Positions 19,078 through 28,418 of a DNA stretch of 64,000 bases are shown here, one piece after another (the stretch's first letter is position 1; each line of letters opens with the position of its first letter). Origin of the DNA: DASXRA01 sp963737425 (GTDB lineage: Bacteria; Actinomycetota; Actinomycetes; Mycobacteriales; Jatrophihabitantaceae); assembly GCA_963737425.1 (NCBI GenBank), contig CAVTSX010000005.1, positions 558,001 through 622,000 on the forward strand, written 5' to 3'. Made by a program: the position numbers and the translations under genes. Below the pieces are notes generated by a model, which did not search any database, was not told where the DNA came from, and saw only the letters and a program-made list of their open reading frames with translations.

Positions 19078-20886
19078 ATGTCTGCGATGTTCGCGTTTGC
19101 GCGAGCGTGGACGAGTCAGGCGACAAGGGAGTCGGCAAGCGTGCCCGTATCGGCGCAGCGCCCACAGTCCGTTGAACCATCGACGGGTCCGCAGAGGTTT
19201 CGGGAGGGATATCTGCGCCGTTCGCCGCAAATCGTGTCGGCGGTCGCGGCGCTGGTCGGCCTGCTCACCCTGATCGCCGCGCTGTGGTCGTCAGAACGCG
19301 ACCGGGTACGTCCGATCACCGATGCCTTGGGCATCCCGGCAACTGCGGCTGCTGCGGCGGTGAGCGCGGTGGCCGGCCTACTGCTCATGCGTCTTGCCGC
19401 CGGCCTGCGTAAACGCAAGCGTCGTGCCTGGGCCGCATCGGTATGCGTCGCGGTGGTTTTGGCCGTGGCTCACATACTCAAGGGCCACAAGATCGCTGAA
19501 TCGATCATTGCGCTGGTCTTGCTGGTGCTACTGGTCACTGCCCGCTCGCAGTTTCGCGCGAAGCCCGATCCAGCGTCGCGATGGCTGGCCCTTCGCGCCT
19601 TCGTCCAGTTCATCGTCGCTGCGCTGGTCTACGGCATGGCGATGCTGTACCTCTACCCGCACCGCGTCATCGGGCACCCCTCGTTCTGGGCGCGGCTGCA
19701 GGAAGTCGAGTACGCGGTCGTCGGCGCCAACGGGCCGGTGGTCGTCGTGGGCGAGCGGTTCAGCGACATATTTCACGGCACGCTGCTCGGCTTCGGATTG
19801 CTCACGGGCGTTGTCGTGGCGATGCTCGCGCTGCGTCCGTCCGAACCGATTGCCGGGTTGTCGGCAACCGACGAGGTGCGCCTCAGAGAGTTGTTGGCCA
19901 AGCAGGGTGGGCGTGATTCGCTCGGCTACTTCGCGTTACGCCGCGACAAGTCCGTGGTCTGGTCGCCAACAGGCAAGGCGGCGATCACCTACCGCGTGGT
20001 GCAAGGGGTCGCCCTGGCCAGCGGTGACCCGATCGGTGATCCGGAGGCGTGGCCGGGCGCGATGTGCGCCTACCAACAGCTTGTGGACGAATACGGCTGG
20101 ACCTCTGCCGTGATCGGATGCAGCGAACTCGGGGCCACTGTGTTCAAGCGCGAGTGTGACCTGGCGGCGATCGCGCTCGGTGACGAGGCAATCGTCGAGG
20201 TCGACGAATTCACGCTCGAGGGCCGCTCGATGCGCGGCGTGCGCCAGGCGTGCACGCGGGTCGGACGGGCGGGCTATCAGGTCAGCGTCCGCCGCGCGAG
20301 GGACATCGACCGGGCCGAGTTTGCCGAACTGCTCCGCGTCGCGGCTGCGTGGCGCGGGGCAGGGGTGGAGCGCGGCTTTTCCATGGCGCTGTCTCGACTC
20401 GGCGACGAGTCGGACGGAGACTGCGTGGTTGCCACCGCCTGCAAGGACGGCGTGCTGCGTGGCGTACTGCATTTCGTGCCGTGGGGATGCCAGGGCTTGT
20501 CGCTAGACCTCATGCGCCGCGACCGCAGCGCCGACAACGGCCTCAACGAGTTGATGATCGCTGAGGTGATCAAGGCCTGCCCTGACCTTGGAGTCAGCCG
20601 GGTATCGCTCAACTTCGCGGTCTTCCGGGACGCGATTGAGCGTGGCGAGAAGATCGGCGCCGGACCGATCCTGCGGGCGTGGCGAGGTGTGCTGATGTTC
20701 GCCTCGCGCTGGTGGCAGATCGAGTCGCTGTACCGCTTCAACGTGAAGTTCCGCCCCGACTGGGAGCCTCGTTTCCTCTCCTACCCGTCCACGCGCGACC
20801 TTCCCCGAATCGCGGTTGCCGCCCTCGAGGCTGAGGCGTTCCTCGTCCGGCCTCATCGACTCAAGCGAATGCTGGGCCGAGTCTGA
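19078..20886 (+). CDS. MprF/LysX-type phosphatidylglycerol aminoacyltransferase (DUF2156)
   Basis: 602 residues. The N-terminal half has about seven hydrophobic segments (residues 50-260), the C-terminal half is the GNAT-like DUF2156 domain ('LGYFALRRDKSVVWSPTGKAAITYRVV', 'SGDPIGDP', 'SLNFAVFR'). This is the lipid-flipping plus transferase layout of MprF, which puts lysine or another amino acid from aminoacyl-tRNA onto phosphatidylglycerol and lowers surface charge. In mycobacterial LysX a lysyl-tRNA synthetase is fused at the C-terminus; that part is absent here, so the amino acid donor is uncertain. It ends shortly before tRNA-Ser. Confidence 0.85.
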   Translation: MSAMFAFARAWTSQATRESASVPVSAQRPQSVEPSTGPQRFREGYLRRSPQIVSAVAALVGLLTLIAALWSSERDRVRPITDALGIPATAAAAAVSAVAGLLLMRLAAGLRKRKRRAWAASVCVAVVLAVAHILKGHKIAESIIALVLLVLLVTARSQFRAKPDPASRWLALRAFVQFIVAALVYGMAMLYLYPHRVIGHPSFWARLQEVEYAVVGANGPVVVVGERFSDIFHGTLLGFGLLTGVVVAMLALRPSEPIAGLSATDEVRLRELLAKQGGRDSLGYFALRRDKSVVWSPTGKAAITYRVVQGVALASGDPIGDPEAWPGAMCAYQQLVDEYGWTSAVIGCSELGATVFKRECDLAAIALGDEAIVEVDEFTLEGRSMRGVRQACTRVGRAGYQVSVRRARDIDRAEFAELLRVAAAWRGAGVERGFSMALSRLGDESDGDCVVATACKDGVLRGVLHFVPWGCQGLSLDLMRRDRSADNGLNELMIAEVIKACPDLGVSRVSLNFAVFRDAIERGEKIGAGPILRAWRGVLMFASRWWQIESLYRFNVKFRPDWEPRFLSYPSTRDLPRIAVAALEAEAFLVRPHRLKRMLGRV

Positions 20887-21034
20887 CCCTCTAGGCGGGA
20901 GGCTGGGCTTGCAGGGTCCGTGCACCCACCCCGGACACGGTGCGCGTTGGTCGGCCGTCCGGGCGCCTTGTACGCTGATCGACCGGTGGCCTTCGGCGAT
21001 GCAACGGGACTTTGCGCCGTGCCGCAAGGCGCCT

Positions 21035-21124
21035 GGAGGCTTCGCCTAGTCTGGTCTATGGCGCCGCACTGCTAATGCGGTTTGGGTTAACCGCCCATCC
21101 CGGGTTCGAATCCCGGAGCCTCCG
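21035..21124 (+). tRNA. tRNA-Ser(GCU)
   Basis: The acceptor arms GGAGGCT and AGCCTCC pair over 7 bases, followed by discriminator G and no encoded CCA. The anticodon arm CCGCA-CTGCTAA-TGCGG shows anticodon GCT. A long variable arm (GGGTTAACC) and the T arm CCGGGTTCGAATCCCGG are present. 90 bases, class II, reading AGC/AGU. Confidence 0.95.
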
Positions 21125-21529
21125 CAAGAACCCGCTTAACCCCCGGAAACGCTGGGGTCCGGGCTGCTCGATCTCTCGACCCGAGTCCGGCTGGCTACGG
21201 CTACCCACGGCTGACAACGAGTAGCTGTGCCGAATACGTGCCGAAGTTCCCAGCGGGGGCCAGAGATCTGCCACGCCCAAGTTCGCCTGCCAGCGTCGCC
21301 ACGTGCAGCGCTCGCGTTCCGTTCACGGCGGCTGTGTCGGCTGTCCTGCTGGTACCCACGCTGCGTAGGGCATGGTCTCGTCGTGGCCGGCGGTCGAGAC
21401 GCGTTGCTGCCAGGTGCTCAACGCCAGCGCCGATCCTGTCTTCCTCGAGATCGTTCAGGGATGGCTTGTCGGGCAGGACAGTTTCCGCGATCTCGCAGTC
21501 TATCGGTGCGGCCGGGGGAGGATCGGTGC
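21125..21529. other. No gene recognised
   Basis: About 400 bases after tRNA-Ser. A C-rich/G-rich pair around 21137-21155 (CCCC...GGGG) may end the tRNA transcript. The long open frame from 21227 joins the next gene but lacks protein-like character before its strong ribosome site, so I do not count it. Confidence 0.4.
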
Positions 21530-22348
21530 ATGAACAGCGGTCCGCCGCAGACGTGGCGGGAGCACTGGTTCGAGCACGACCAGTTGCTCTACCTGGCCGG
21601 GGCGAGCATCCACGTCGCGGTCTACTTCGATGCGGACGTGAACGACGACGCCGCGCGCTGGCTGCTGCCGTACCTCGACGACGCTTGGCAGTACACCAAG
21701 CAGACCTACGGGGAGTTCGGACCTGATCCGTTGCTGTACTCGATCTTCCACCAGGGTCGTTACGCCGGTGGGCATCCGTCCAGCTACCAGGACCCGAGCC
21801 ACGACAACCGCAACGTCACCGACTGCGGTCCCGGCCCGTACCGCGAGGGCGAGCGCGGCATCCACGAGATGGTCACGCACGAGATCTCGCACGTCGTTGA
21901 GGGCGCGAACAACGGCGCGTGGGGATCGCCGGCGTTCCCGATCTGGGGCGACAGCAAGTGGGCCGAGTTCTTCATCTACGACGTGTACACAGCACTTGGG
22001 CGCCATCAATGGGCGGCCGACGTCGCGAAGGTGTTCGACCGCAACTCCGATGCCTTCCCCCGTCGGGACACGCACTGGTTCCGTGACTGGTGGCGTCCAC
22101 TGCGGACGGACACGGGCGGCGGCCCGCAGGTCATGGTGCGGTTCTTCAGGCTGCTCGCCGAGCACTTCCCGCGCGGCGCGGACACCCACTACGTGCGCGA
22201 CCTGACCTGGGGCGAGTACCTCCACTTCACCAGCGGCGCGGCAGGAGGCGATGTCACCGACCTGGCACGGCGGGCCTTCGGCTGGCCACGCAGGTGGACC
22301 CGGGAGTTGGCGCGGGCTCGAGCCGAGTTCCCAGCGATTACCTACTGA
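21530..22348 (+). CDS. Zinc metallopeptidase-like protein (basic secretory protein type)
   Basis: 272 residues from ATG 21530, chosen for its GGGGGAGG ribosome site. The motif 'IHEMVTHEISHVVEG' contains HEISH, the HExxH zinc-binding motif of gluzincins, followed by 'NNG' and a downstream acidic residue in 'WGDSKWAEFFIYD'. The layout resembles the plant/bacterial basic secretory protein peptidases. No signal peptide is visible from this start, so an intracellular location or an unseen upstream start must be considered. It lies alone, just inside the tRNA-Ser boundary. Confidence 0.65.
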   Translation: MNSGPPQTWREHWFEHDQLLYLAGASIHVAVYFDADVNDDAARWLLPYLDDAWQYTKQTYGEFGPDPLLYSIFHQGRYAGGHPSSYQDPSHDNRNVTDCGPGPYREGERGIHEMVTHEISHVVEGANNGAWGSPAFPIWGDSKWAEFFIYDVYTALGRHQWAADVAKVFDRNSDAFPRRDTHWFRDWWRPLRTDTGGGPQVMVRFFRLLAEHFPRGADTHYVRDLTWGEYLHFTSGAAGGDVTDLARRAFGWPRRWTRELARARAEFPAITY

Positions 22349-22349
22349 T

Positions 22350-22761
22350 CTAGTTCCATTTGTCGGTGAGGTCCAGCCCGTAGTGCAGACCGTCGCTGCC
22401 GTAGTAGGACACCTTGAACTCCGTGGTGTCCTTGCTCTAGAACAGGTCGCTGCACGTCGTGTGCCCACCACCACGGGAAGGGCACGTCGGTAGGCGTTTT
22501 GCTCCTCGTCACCGTCACCTCGTGGTGCGTGCCGACGCCGCCGACCGGGTGGTAGTTCGTGATGCACCGGCGATATTTGCCGGTGTGGCCGCTGGGGTCT
22601 CGCGATACACCGTGACCAGGTCGTCGGTGACGACCCGCGCGCCGGCGAGCGCCGTCGGGTGATGGTGCGGACCTTGCGTCGCGCCGGCGACGGCTGGATT
22701 GGCGAGACCGGCGATGACGAGCAGTGTCGTCGTCGCGGCGAATGCCGATCAGCTTGCGCAT
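22350..22761 (-). pseudogene. Broken gene for a small exported protein
   Basis: From ATG 22761 a signal peptide can be read ('MRKLIGIRR' then, one base later, 'TTTLLVIAGLANPAVAG'). Further pieces follow in changing frames: 'VGGVGTHHEVTVTRS', 'TDVPFPWWWAHDVQ' and 'FKVSYYGSDGLHYGLDLT'. The last piece has an in-frame TAG at 22437-22439 ('CSDLF*SKDTTEF'). The first shift fits the doubled third base pattern (CG[CG]), but the amber codon does not. The product would be about 135 residues, secreted, family not recognised. Convergent with the metallopeptidase, divergent from the DUF2330 gene. Confidence 0.5.
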
Positions 22762-22812
22762 CGCGGATACGTCGGTCAGGGCCCAGGTCGCCGACTTGGC
22801 ATCATTGTCCCG

Positions 22813-23853
22813 GTGATACGACGCCTCGCTCTGCTGCTCTGCGCTGTCCTCGCGGCGGTAGCGGTCCCCTTCATGACGCCTGCCTGGGCCTGTGGCTGCG
22901 GCGCCTACGATCCCGGCGCCGGCGGGCATGCGAGCGTGCCGACCGAGACCGCGCTCGTGCGCTTCGGCGGTGGCGCCGAGGACGTCTACCTGTCGCTGAC
23001 CGTGCACTCGACGGCGACCACCGGGGCGCTGATGTTCCCGGTTCCGGACAAGCACGCCACGGTCAAGGCGGCCCCCGTGGGCCTGTTCGACGACCTGGCC
23101 GAGCTGACCGATCCGCCGCACGACGACAGCGCCGGACCGGGCGCCGCGAATGGCGGGGCCCAGGCGCCGGCGCCGTCGGTGACCGTCGAGAGCCGCCAGC
23201 AGATCGGCCCGCTCGACGTCGTCACGCTGACGTCCGGCGACGCGGCGGCGCTGACCCAGTGGCTGCAGCACAACGGCTTCGCGGCCAAGCCAGCCCTGGC
23301 CACGGCGGCCAAGCCCTACACCGACCAGGGCTGGACGTTCGTCGCCGTGCGTCTGCGCCCGGACGCGGCCGGCGCCATCCTCGACGGCGCGCTCGACCCG
23401 CTGCAGATCCACTTCGCGACGTCCCAGCCGGTGTACCCGATGCGCCTGTCCGCGATGGCGGCCGAGCCCGAGACCGTGCACTTGTTCGTCCTCAGCGCAC
23501 ACCGGACCGAGCTGAACACCGCCGACCAGGGGCTGTCGGCGAGCTGGGCCAACCAGTTGTCCGGGCGGGAGCTCGGCCCGGCCCTGACCAAGGTCGTCGC
23601 CGGCGGGCCGACCTACCTGACCCGTTTCGACGGGCAACTCGACCCGCACGCGATCACCGACGACATCCACTTCCGGACCGCGCCGAGCGACCAGGCAGTC
23701 GGCGCTGCGCCGGAGACGGCCACCGACACGAGCGGACACGTCAAGACCAGCAGCAACGTCGGCGTTCTCGTCGGTATCGCGGTCGCGATCGTGGTGGTCG
23801 GCCTGGTCGTCTGGCTCGCCGTTCGCCGGCGTCCCCGCGGGGTTGCCCGCTAG
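22813..23853 (+). CDS. DUF2330 exported membrane-anchored protein
   Basis: 346 residues from GTG 22813. A signal peptide ('RRLALLLCAVLAAVAVPF') ends near 'AWACGCGAY'; the CxC right after the cleavage site is a hallmark of DUF2330 proteins ('ACGGFFC'-like start in relatives). The body contains the family block 'YLSLTVHSTATTGALMFPVP'. A C-terminal helix ('VGVLVGIAVAIVVVGLVVWLAV') and basic tail anchor it in the membrane. The function of the family is not known. It is divergent from the broken exported-protein gene, with about 50 bp between starts. Confidence 0.75.
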   Translation: MIRRLALLLCAVLAAVAVPFMTPAWACGCGAYDPGAGGHASVPTETALVRFGGGAEDVYLSLTVHSTATTGALMFPVPDKHATVKAAPVGLFDDLAELTDPPHDDSAGPGAANGGAQAPAPSVTVESRQQIGPLDVVTLTSGDAAALTQWLQHNGFAAKPALATAAKPYTDQGWTFVAVRLRPDAAGAILDGALDPLQIHFATSQPVYPMRLSAMAAEPETVHLFVLSAHRTELNTADQGLSASWANQLSGRELGPALTKVVAGGPTYLTRFDGQLDPHAITDDIHFRTAPSDQAVGAAPETATDTSGHVKTSSNVGVLVGIAVAIVVVGLVVWLAVRRRPRGVAR

Positions 23854-23943
23854 CCGGATATTCGCATCGCGCCGTCTGGGAGGGTCCCCGAACGCAGCCA
23901 CCGCTACCGACTAGCGTCCCGCGCCAGGAATTCGTTGAAGATA

Positions 23944-24165
23944 TGTGTTGAGCCAGGACGAGCTGGTCGCGGTGAAGTGCAGGTGGAAACGGGGATGCGC
24001 GGCCAGTCATCTCGCGATGGCCGGGGTCTTGTGCGTGGACAGGTTGTCGCAGATCAGGTGCACGTCCAGCTCGGCGGGCACTTGTGCATCGATCTTGGTG
24101 AGGAACTTGCGGAACTCGATCGCCCGGTGGCGGCGGTGCAGCGACCCGATCACCTGGCCGGTCGG
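23944..24165 (-). pseudogene. IS630-family transposase fragment
   Basis: On the minus strand the text 'LHRRHRAIEFRKFLTKIDA', 'LDVHLICDNLSTHKTPAI' and 'HPRFHLHFTATSSSWLN' is the DDE catalytic core of IS630 transposases, including the second Asp in 'ICDN'. It is cut before the usual 'QVERWF' block with the final Glu, and its N-terminus is missing. No terminal repeats were found. It abuts the lldD piece upstream in the same direction. Inactive remnant. Confidence 0.8.
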
Positions 24166-24290
24166 CGATCGACGTGACGCCCAGTAGCTGCATGTTGTGG
24201 ACGGTCTCGTGGGTGACCATGTCGACCACCCGCTGGACGCCGCGGTCACCGCCGGCCATCAGGCCGTACAGATAGGCGCGCCCAGCGGGG
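24166..24290 (-). pseudogene. C-terminal fragment of FMN-dependent L-lactate dehydrogenase (LldD type)
   Basis: The minus-strand frame reads 'GRAYLYGLMAGGDRGVQR' followed by 'QLLGVTSIADRP', the characteristic end of the alpha-hydroxy-acid oxidase family (LldD). Only about 40 residues survive; the FMN-binding and catalytic parts are absent. The downstream side changes directly to the IS630 fragment and the upstream side to the intergenic region of the SDR gene. Confidence 0.7.
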
Positions 24291-24340
24291 CAATCTTCGT
24301 CGGGGATGGCGACGATCCTCCCGCGACGCGGGATTCGCGG

Positions 24341-25310
24341 TTACCCGATCGGTGCGAACGCGTCGATGCCCGTCAGCTCGGCCGACAGTGCCCACAGGCG
24401 GGCGGCCTCGCCCGGATCGATCGCGTACTCGCGGACCCCGCCGTCGAACGGCTCGCCGCTCGGGGCGATCTCGGCGATATCGCAGTCCTCGCAGTAGACG
24501 CCACCCATGCCGGCCAGCTGCGGCGAGGTAGCTGCCCAGACCTGGGTGGCTGCGCCCTGCTCGGGCGTCTTGAACGTGGGATTCAGCTGGTTGCCGTGCT
24601 CGTCGATCCAGCCGGCCTCGACCATCTCCTCCTTCGCGAGGTGTCGTTGCAGCGGAGTGAGAATCCCTCCGGGATGCAGCGAGAATGCCCTTACGCCAGC
24701 GGCCTTTCCTATCGCATCGAGGTGCACTGCGAAGAGCACGTTCGCCGTTTTCGCCTGGCCGTAGGCCTGCCACTTGTCGTAGCCGTGCTCGAACTGCACG
24801 TCGTCCCAGCGGATGCGGCGAGTTGTGGTGTCCGCCGGACGACACGGTGACGACACGCGCGCCGCCGCGCTCGATCGCCGGCCAGAGCAGGTTCACGAGC
24901 GCGTAGTGACCGAGGTGGTTGGTGGCGAACTGCGCCTCCCAGCCCGGGCCGAGGCGGGTCTCCGGGCACGCCATGATGCCGGCGCTGGCGATGACGATGT
25001 CGGCGCTGCGTCCGGACGCGAGGAATCTCTCGGCGAATCCGCGCACGCTCTGCAGATCACCGAGATCGAGATCGTCCACCTCGACGCCCTCGATGCCGCC
25101 GACCGCCTCCTCTGCCGTCGCTCGCCGCCGGGAGGGAACGACCACGTAGGCGCCTGCGCCGACGAGCGCGCGCGTCGTTTCCAGGCCGATGCCCGAGTAG
25201 CCGCCGGTGACGATGGCGAGTTTGCCGGTGAGATCCGTTCCGAGCAGAACCTCCGCCGCCGTGCTCTGCGCCCCGAATCCGGATCCGATTCTGTGCTGCG
25301 GTGTTGTCAT
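24341..25310 (-). CDS. Short-chain dehydrogenase/reductase (retinol-dehydrogenase-like), one consensus shift
   Basis: About 320 residues after correcting one shift. The Rossmann motif 'IVTGGYSGIGLETTRAL', the 'ASAGIMACPETR' block, 'HLGHYALVNLL', catalytic Ser in 'RVVTVSSGGHH' and Tyr/Lys in 'YGQAKTANVLFAV' are all present. It resembles the WWOX/retinol dehydrogenase-like group; the substrate is unknown. The shift at about 24826 is a coding TC[GC] doublet before 'RIRWDDVQFEH'. A MerR-type palindrome lies 18 bp upstream of its start. Confidence 0.85.
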
Positions 25311-25327
25311 GATTTCAAGGCTACGAA

Positions 25328-25343
25328 CTAGAGCGCCCTCTAG
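25328..25343. promoter_or_regulatory. MerR-type palindrome upstream of the SDR gene
   Basis: CTAGAG-CGCC-CTCTAG is a perfect inverted repeat, with GGTCAA next to it. Promoters controlled by MerR/SoxR-type activators carry such CTAGAG...CTCTAG sites in an overlong spacer. No MerR gene is adjacent, so the regulator must lie elsewhere or have been lost. Confidence 0.4.
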
Positions 25344-25630
25344 GTCAAGCCGTGACGCCGGCTACGGCTACTGCACCTCGCACTCGCGGTTCTTCTGGGG
25401 GTTTCGGCTCTACCTGATCACCGCTCCCGACTAGCCCGCCACCGCGCCGGCCAGCCCGAGAAGGGACCGTGGCCGTCGCCGGCTGTGGCCCGTTGTCCGG
25501 CGGCATGGCTGGCTGATCCGAATTGCCCGGCTGGCACCTGCCGTCCTCCGGATCAAGGAGCGGCCGGGCTCAGCTTCGGAGTGTCGAAGCCGATGTTTGA
25601 CACGACGTATCTCTGCCATTGGGAGTCGAC

Positions 25631-28411
25631 GTGGGTATCGCACGAACCATCGGGGCGTCGCGTCGCGCTGCGTGGTGGAGCGCCGCCGCTGCGACCCTGC
25701 TGTTCACCCTCGTGCTCTCGGCGCATGGTGGTGACGGGGAGCCCTGGATCGCGTTCGACGACATCGGCGAGTCCATCACGCCGTTCGTCGCCGCCCTGTT
25801 GTGCGGGCTGACCGCCCGCAAGACGACCGGACGGGAGCGGGTTTCTTGGGCGATGATCGGCGTCGGTGCAGGCAGTTGGGGTATCGGCCAGGTCATCTGG
25901 ACGGTATTCGAGGTCGGGCTCGGTCGCGAGCCGGTCTCGCCCTCGGTGTGCGACATCGGCTTCCTGCTCAGCCCGCCGCTGATCATCGCCGGCTTGCTGC
26001 TGTGCGTTAACACGCCCGCCGGTTTCCTGTCGCGCCTGCGCGGTGGCCTGGAAGCGCTGCTGATCAGCGGCGGGATGCTCATCGCGATCTGGCCGGTGTT
26101 CCTGGCTCCGGTCGTGAAGGACTCAAGCGAAGGGTTCGCCTCGCAGGCAGTGACGCTGGCCTACCCGATTCTCGACGCGATAGCGCTGGCCGCCTTGCTG
26201 TTCACCGCAACGCGGCCCCGGATGAACACATTCGGCAGCCTGGCGGGCGTCGCCATCGGCATCGGCATGCTGGCTGTCGCGGACTCCACGTTCTGGTACC
26301 TGACGACGGTCAAGGACGTCGGGGGCGTGCACCCGAGCGACGGCGGGTGGTTCGGCGGATTTCTCGTTATCGCCGCCAGCGCACTGCCGGTCCGTGCCGT
26401 CGCGAGAGTTCAGCGCCGCCGCTTCGAAGTGCCCGGCCTCGGCGCGGTACGCCATGCCCTGCGGCGTCGCCGAGCATGGGTGATGGTCGTGCTGCCGGAA
26501 CTCGTCGCCCTGGTCGGCATCACGGTCGGCGTCAGCTGGCAGGGCCTGCACGGTGACGGGATGAACCGGCCGCTGGCGTACCTGATCACGGTGCTGGCCA
26601 GCGTCGCCGTGCTGTACGGCATGGGTGTCCTCGCGGAGAACCACGTCCTCACCTCGCACCTCGAGACCCGTATCGTCGAGCGCACCGAGCAACTGGCGGC
26701 GCGGGAGCGGCGCTATTCCGCCCTGGTGGAGAACTCCTTCGACGCGACGATGGTCGTGTCGCAGAACCTGGTCATCCAGTCTCTGAGCGACGGCGACGAC
26801 CGGGTGTTCAGCGCCGGCGCCTACAGCCTGGTGGGCCGCCGTCTCGACGAGTTCGCCGATCGGTTCGCGCCGCTCACCGAGTTGTTGGCCTCGTCCCCGC
26901 CCATGGTCGGTGACATCCGGCAGCTGACCTGGCGGCTGGCAGACCGCGACGGTGCACGATTCGCCGAATCGCACATCACGAACCTGATCGACGACCCGGA
27001 CGTGCGGGGCTACATCATCAACACCCGCGACATCACCGGCCGGGTGGTGCTCGAGCAGGAGATGCGCCACCAGGCGTTTCACGACCAGCTCTCGGGCCTG
27101 GCCAATCGTGCGTTGTTCAACGACCGCGGCCAGCACGCTCTGCTGCGCGCGCAGCGCACTGGCATGTCCATCGCCGTCCTGGTCATCGACCTCGACGGGT
27201 TCAAGCACGTCAACGACAGCCTGGGGCACCACGCCGGCGACGCCGTGCTGTGCAGCGTCGCCGCGAAGCTGCTCAGCGTGGCCCGGGTGGGCGACACGGT
27301 GGCACGACTGGGCGGCGACGAGTTCGCGATCTTGATGGAGGACCTCACCGACGACGAGGATCCGGTCGTCGCCGCGGAGCGCATCCGGGCCGAGCTGCGC
27401 GAGATCGAAACCACCGAGGACCTCGTCGACTACGTCGTTACGGCGAGCATCGGCGTGGCGGTCAGCGACGGCACGAACTCGGCGGTCAGCGATCTTCTCC
27501 GCGACGGCGACATCGCCATGTACAGCGCCAAAGCGGCCGGCAAGGACGCGGTGCACACGTTCGAGCGATGGATGCACGACAAGGCCCGTGAGCGATTCCA
27601 GCTCCAGTCCGAGATGGCCGGCGCGCTCGGCCGCGGCGAGTTCGTCGTCTACTACCAGCCTTGCTGGTTGCTCGAGACCGGGCGGCTCGAGGGTTTCGAG
27701 GCGCTGATCAGGTGGAGGCACCCCGTCCTCGGGCTGATCGCGCCGGACCAGTTCATCCCACTGGCCGAGGAGAGCGGGATGATCGTCCCGATCGGCCGAT
27801 GGGTACTGCACGAGGCGACGCAGCAGCTTGCCGATTGGAGCCGCGACCTCGCCGACGCCCGTCGTCTGACGATGGCGGTTAACGTGTCGGCTCGGCAGAT
27901 ATTCGGATCGAACCTCACCGACGCGGTGCATTCGGCGATCGAAGCCGCCGGCATCGCGCCGCATCGCCTCATCCTGGAGATCACCGAGAGTGTCCTGGTC
28001 ACCGACGCCGGCGTCGTCGGCCAAGCCCTCGAATCGCTGAAGGAACAGGGCGTTCACATCGCGATCGACGACTTCGGCACGGGGTACTCGTCTCTCGCCT
28101 ACCTGCAGAACCTGCCGATCGACATCCTGAAGGTCGATAAGGTGTTCGTCTCGCGGCTCACCGATTCGGGCGCGACCACCGACGGCAACCTGCTCGGCGC
28201 GATCATCAACCTGGCCCGATCGCTCGGCCTCGCCACCATCGCCGAAGGTGTCGAACTGCCCGGCCAGGCGCGGATGCTGGCAGAGCAGGGATGCGACATC
28301 GGTCAGGGCTACCTGTGGTCACGCCCGGTGCCCGCAGCCGACGCGTGGGTGCTGGTCAAGGACTCGATAGCTGCCAAGACACCCACCACCCCCGCCGCGC
28401 CTGCGGCCTGA
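25631..28411 (+). CDS. Membrane GGDEF-EAL protein (cyclic di-GMP turnover) with PAS-like domain
   Basis: 926 residues from GTG 25631, which has GGGAG 5 bases upstream. The first 340 residues contain about eight to nine hydrophobic helices; a short coiled stretch ('ETRIVERTEQLAARERR') leads to a PAS-like domain (about 365-480). Then comes a GGDEF domain with the intact motif 'RLGGDEFAILMED' and an EAL domain with 'GFEALIRWRHP', 'NVSARQ', 'LEITESVL' and 'DDFGTGYSSLAYL'. Both active sites look intact, so it could make or degrade c-di-GMP. It is the largest gene of the tRNA-Ser island and is not part of an operon. Confidence 0.93.
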   Translation: MGIARTIGASRRAAWWSAAAATLLFTLVLSAHGGDGEPWIAFDDIGESITPFVAALLCGLTARKTTGRERVSWAMIGVGAGSWGIGQVIWTVFEVGLGREPVSPSVCDIGFLLSPPLIIAGLLLCVNTPAGFLSRLRGGLEALLISGGMLIAIWPVFLAPVVKDSSEGFASQAVTLAYPILDAIALAALLFTATRPRMNTFGSLAGVAIGIGMLAVADSTFWYLTTVKDVGGVHPSDGGWFGGFLVIAASALPVRAVARVQRRRFEVPGLGAVRHALRRRRAWVMVVLPELVALVGITVGVSWQGLHGDGMNRPLAYLITVLASVAVLYGMGVLAENHVLTSHLETRIVERTEQLAARERRYSALVENSFDATMVVSQNLVIQSLSDGDDRVFSAGAYSLVGRRLDEFADRFAPLTELLASSPPMVGDIRQLTWRLADRDGARFAESHITNLIDDPDVRGYIINTRDITGRVVLEQEMRHQAFHDQLSGLANRALFNDRGQHALLRAQRTGMSIAVLVIDLDGFKHVNDSLGHHAGDAVLCSVAAKLLSVARVGDTVARLGGDEFAILMEDLTDDEDPVVAAERIRAELREIETTEDLVDYVVTASIGVAVSDGTNSAVSDLLRDGDIAMYSAKAAGKDAVHTFERWMHDKARERFQLQSEMAGALGRGEFVVYYQPCWLLETGRLEGFEALIRWRHPVLGLIAPDQFIPLAEESGMIVPIGRWVLHEATQQLADWSRDLADARRLTMAVNVSARQIFGSNLTDAVHSAIEAAGIAPHRLILEITESVLVTDAGVVGQALESLKEQGVHIAIDDFGTGYSSLAYLQNLPIDILKVDKVFVSRLTDSGATTDGNLLGAIINLARSLGLATIAEGVELPGQARMLAEQGCDIGQGYLWSRPVPAADAWVLVKDSIAAKTPTTPAAPAA

Positions 28412-28418
28412 GGTGGTC

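Noticed and set aside
22342..23901. 519-codon minus-strand frame across the DUF2330 gene
   Set aside because: Repetitive Arg/Gly/Val/His composition typical of antisense frames; the plus strand has a signal peptide and family features.
26123..28057. 644-codon minus-strand frame opposite the GGDEF-EAL gene
   Set aside because: Antisense shadow; GGDEF and EAL motifs are intact on the plus strand.
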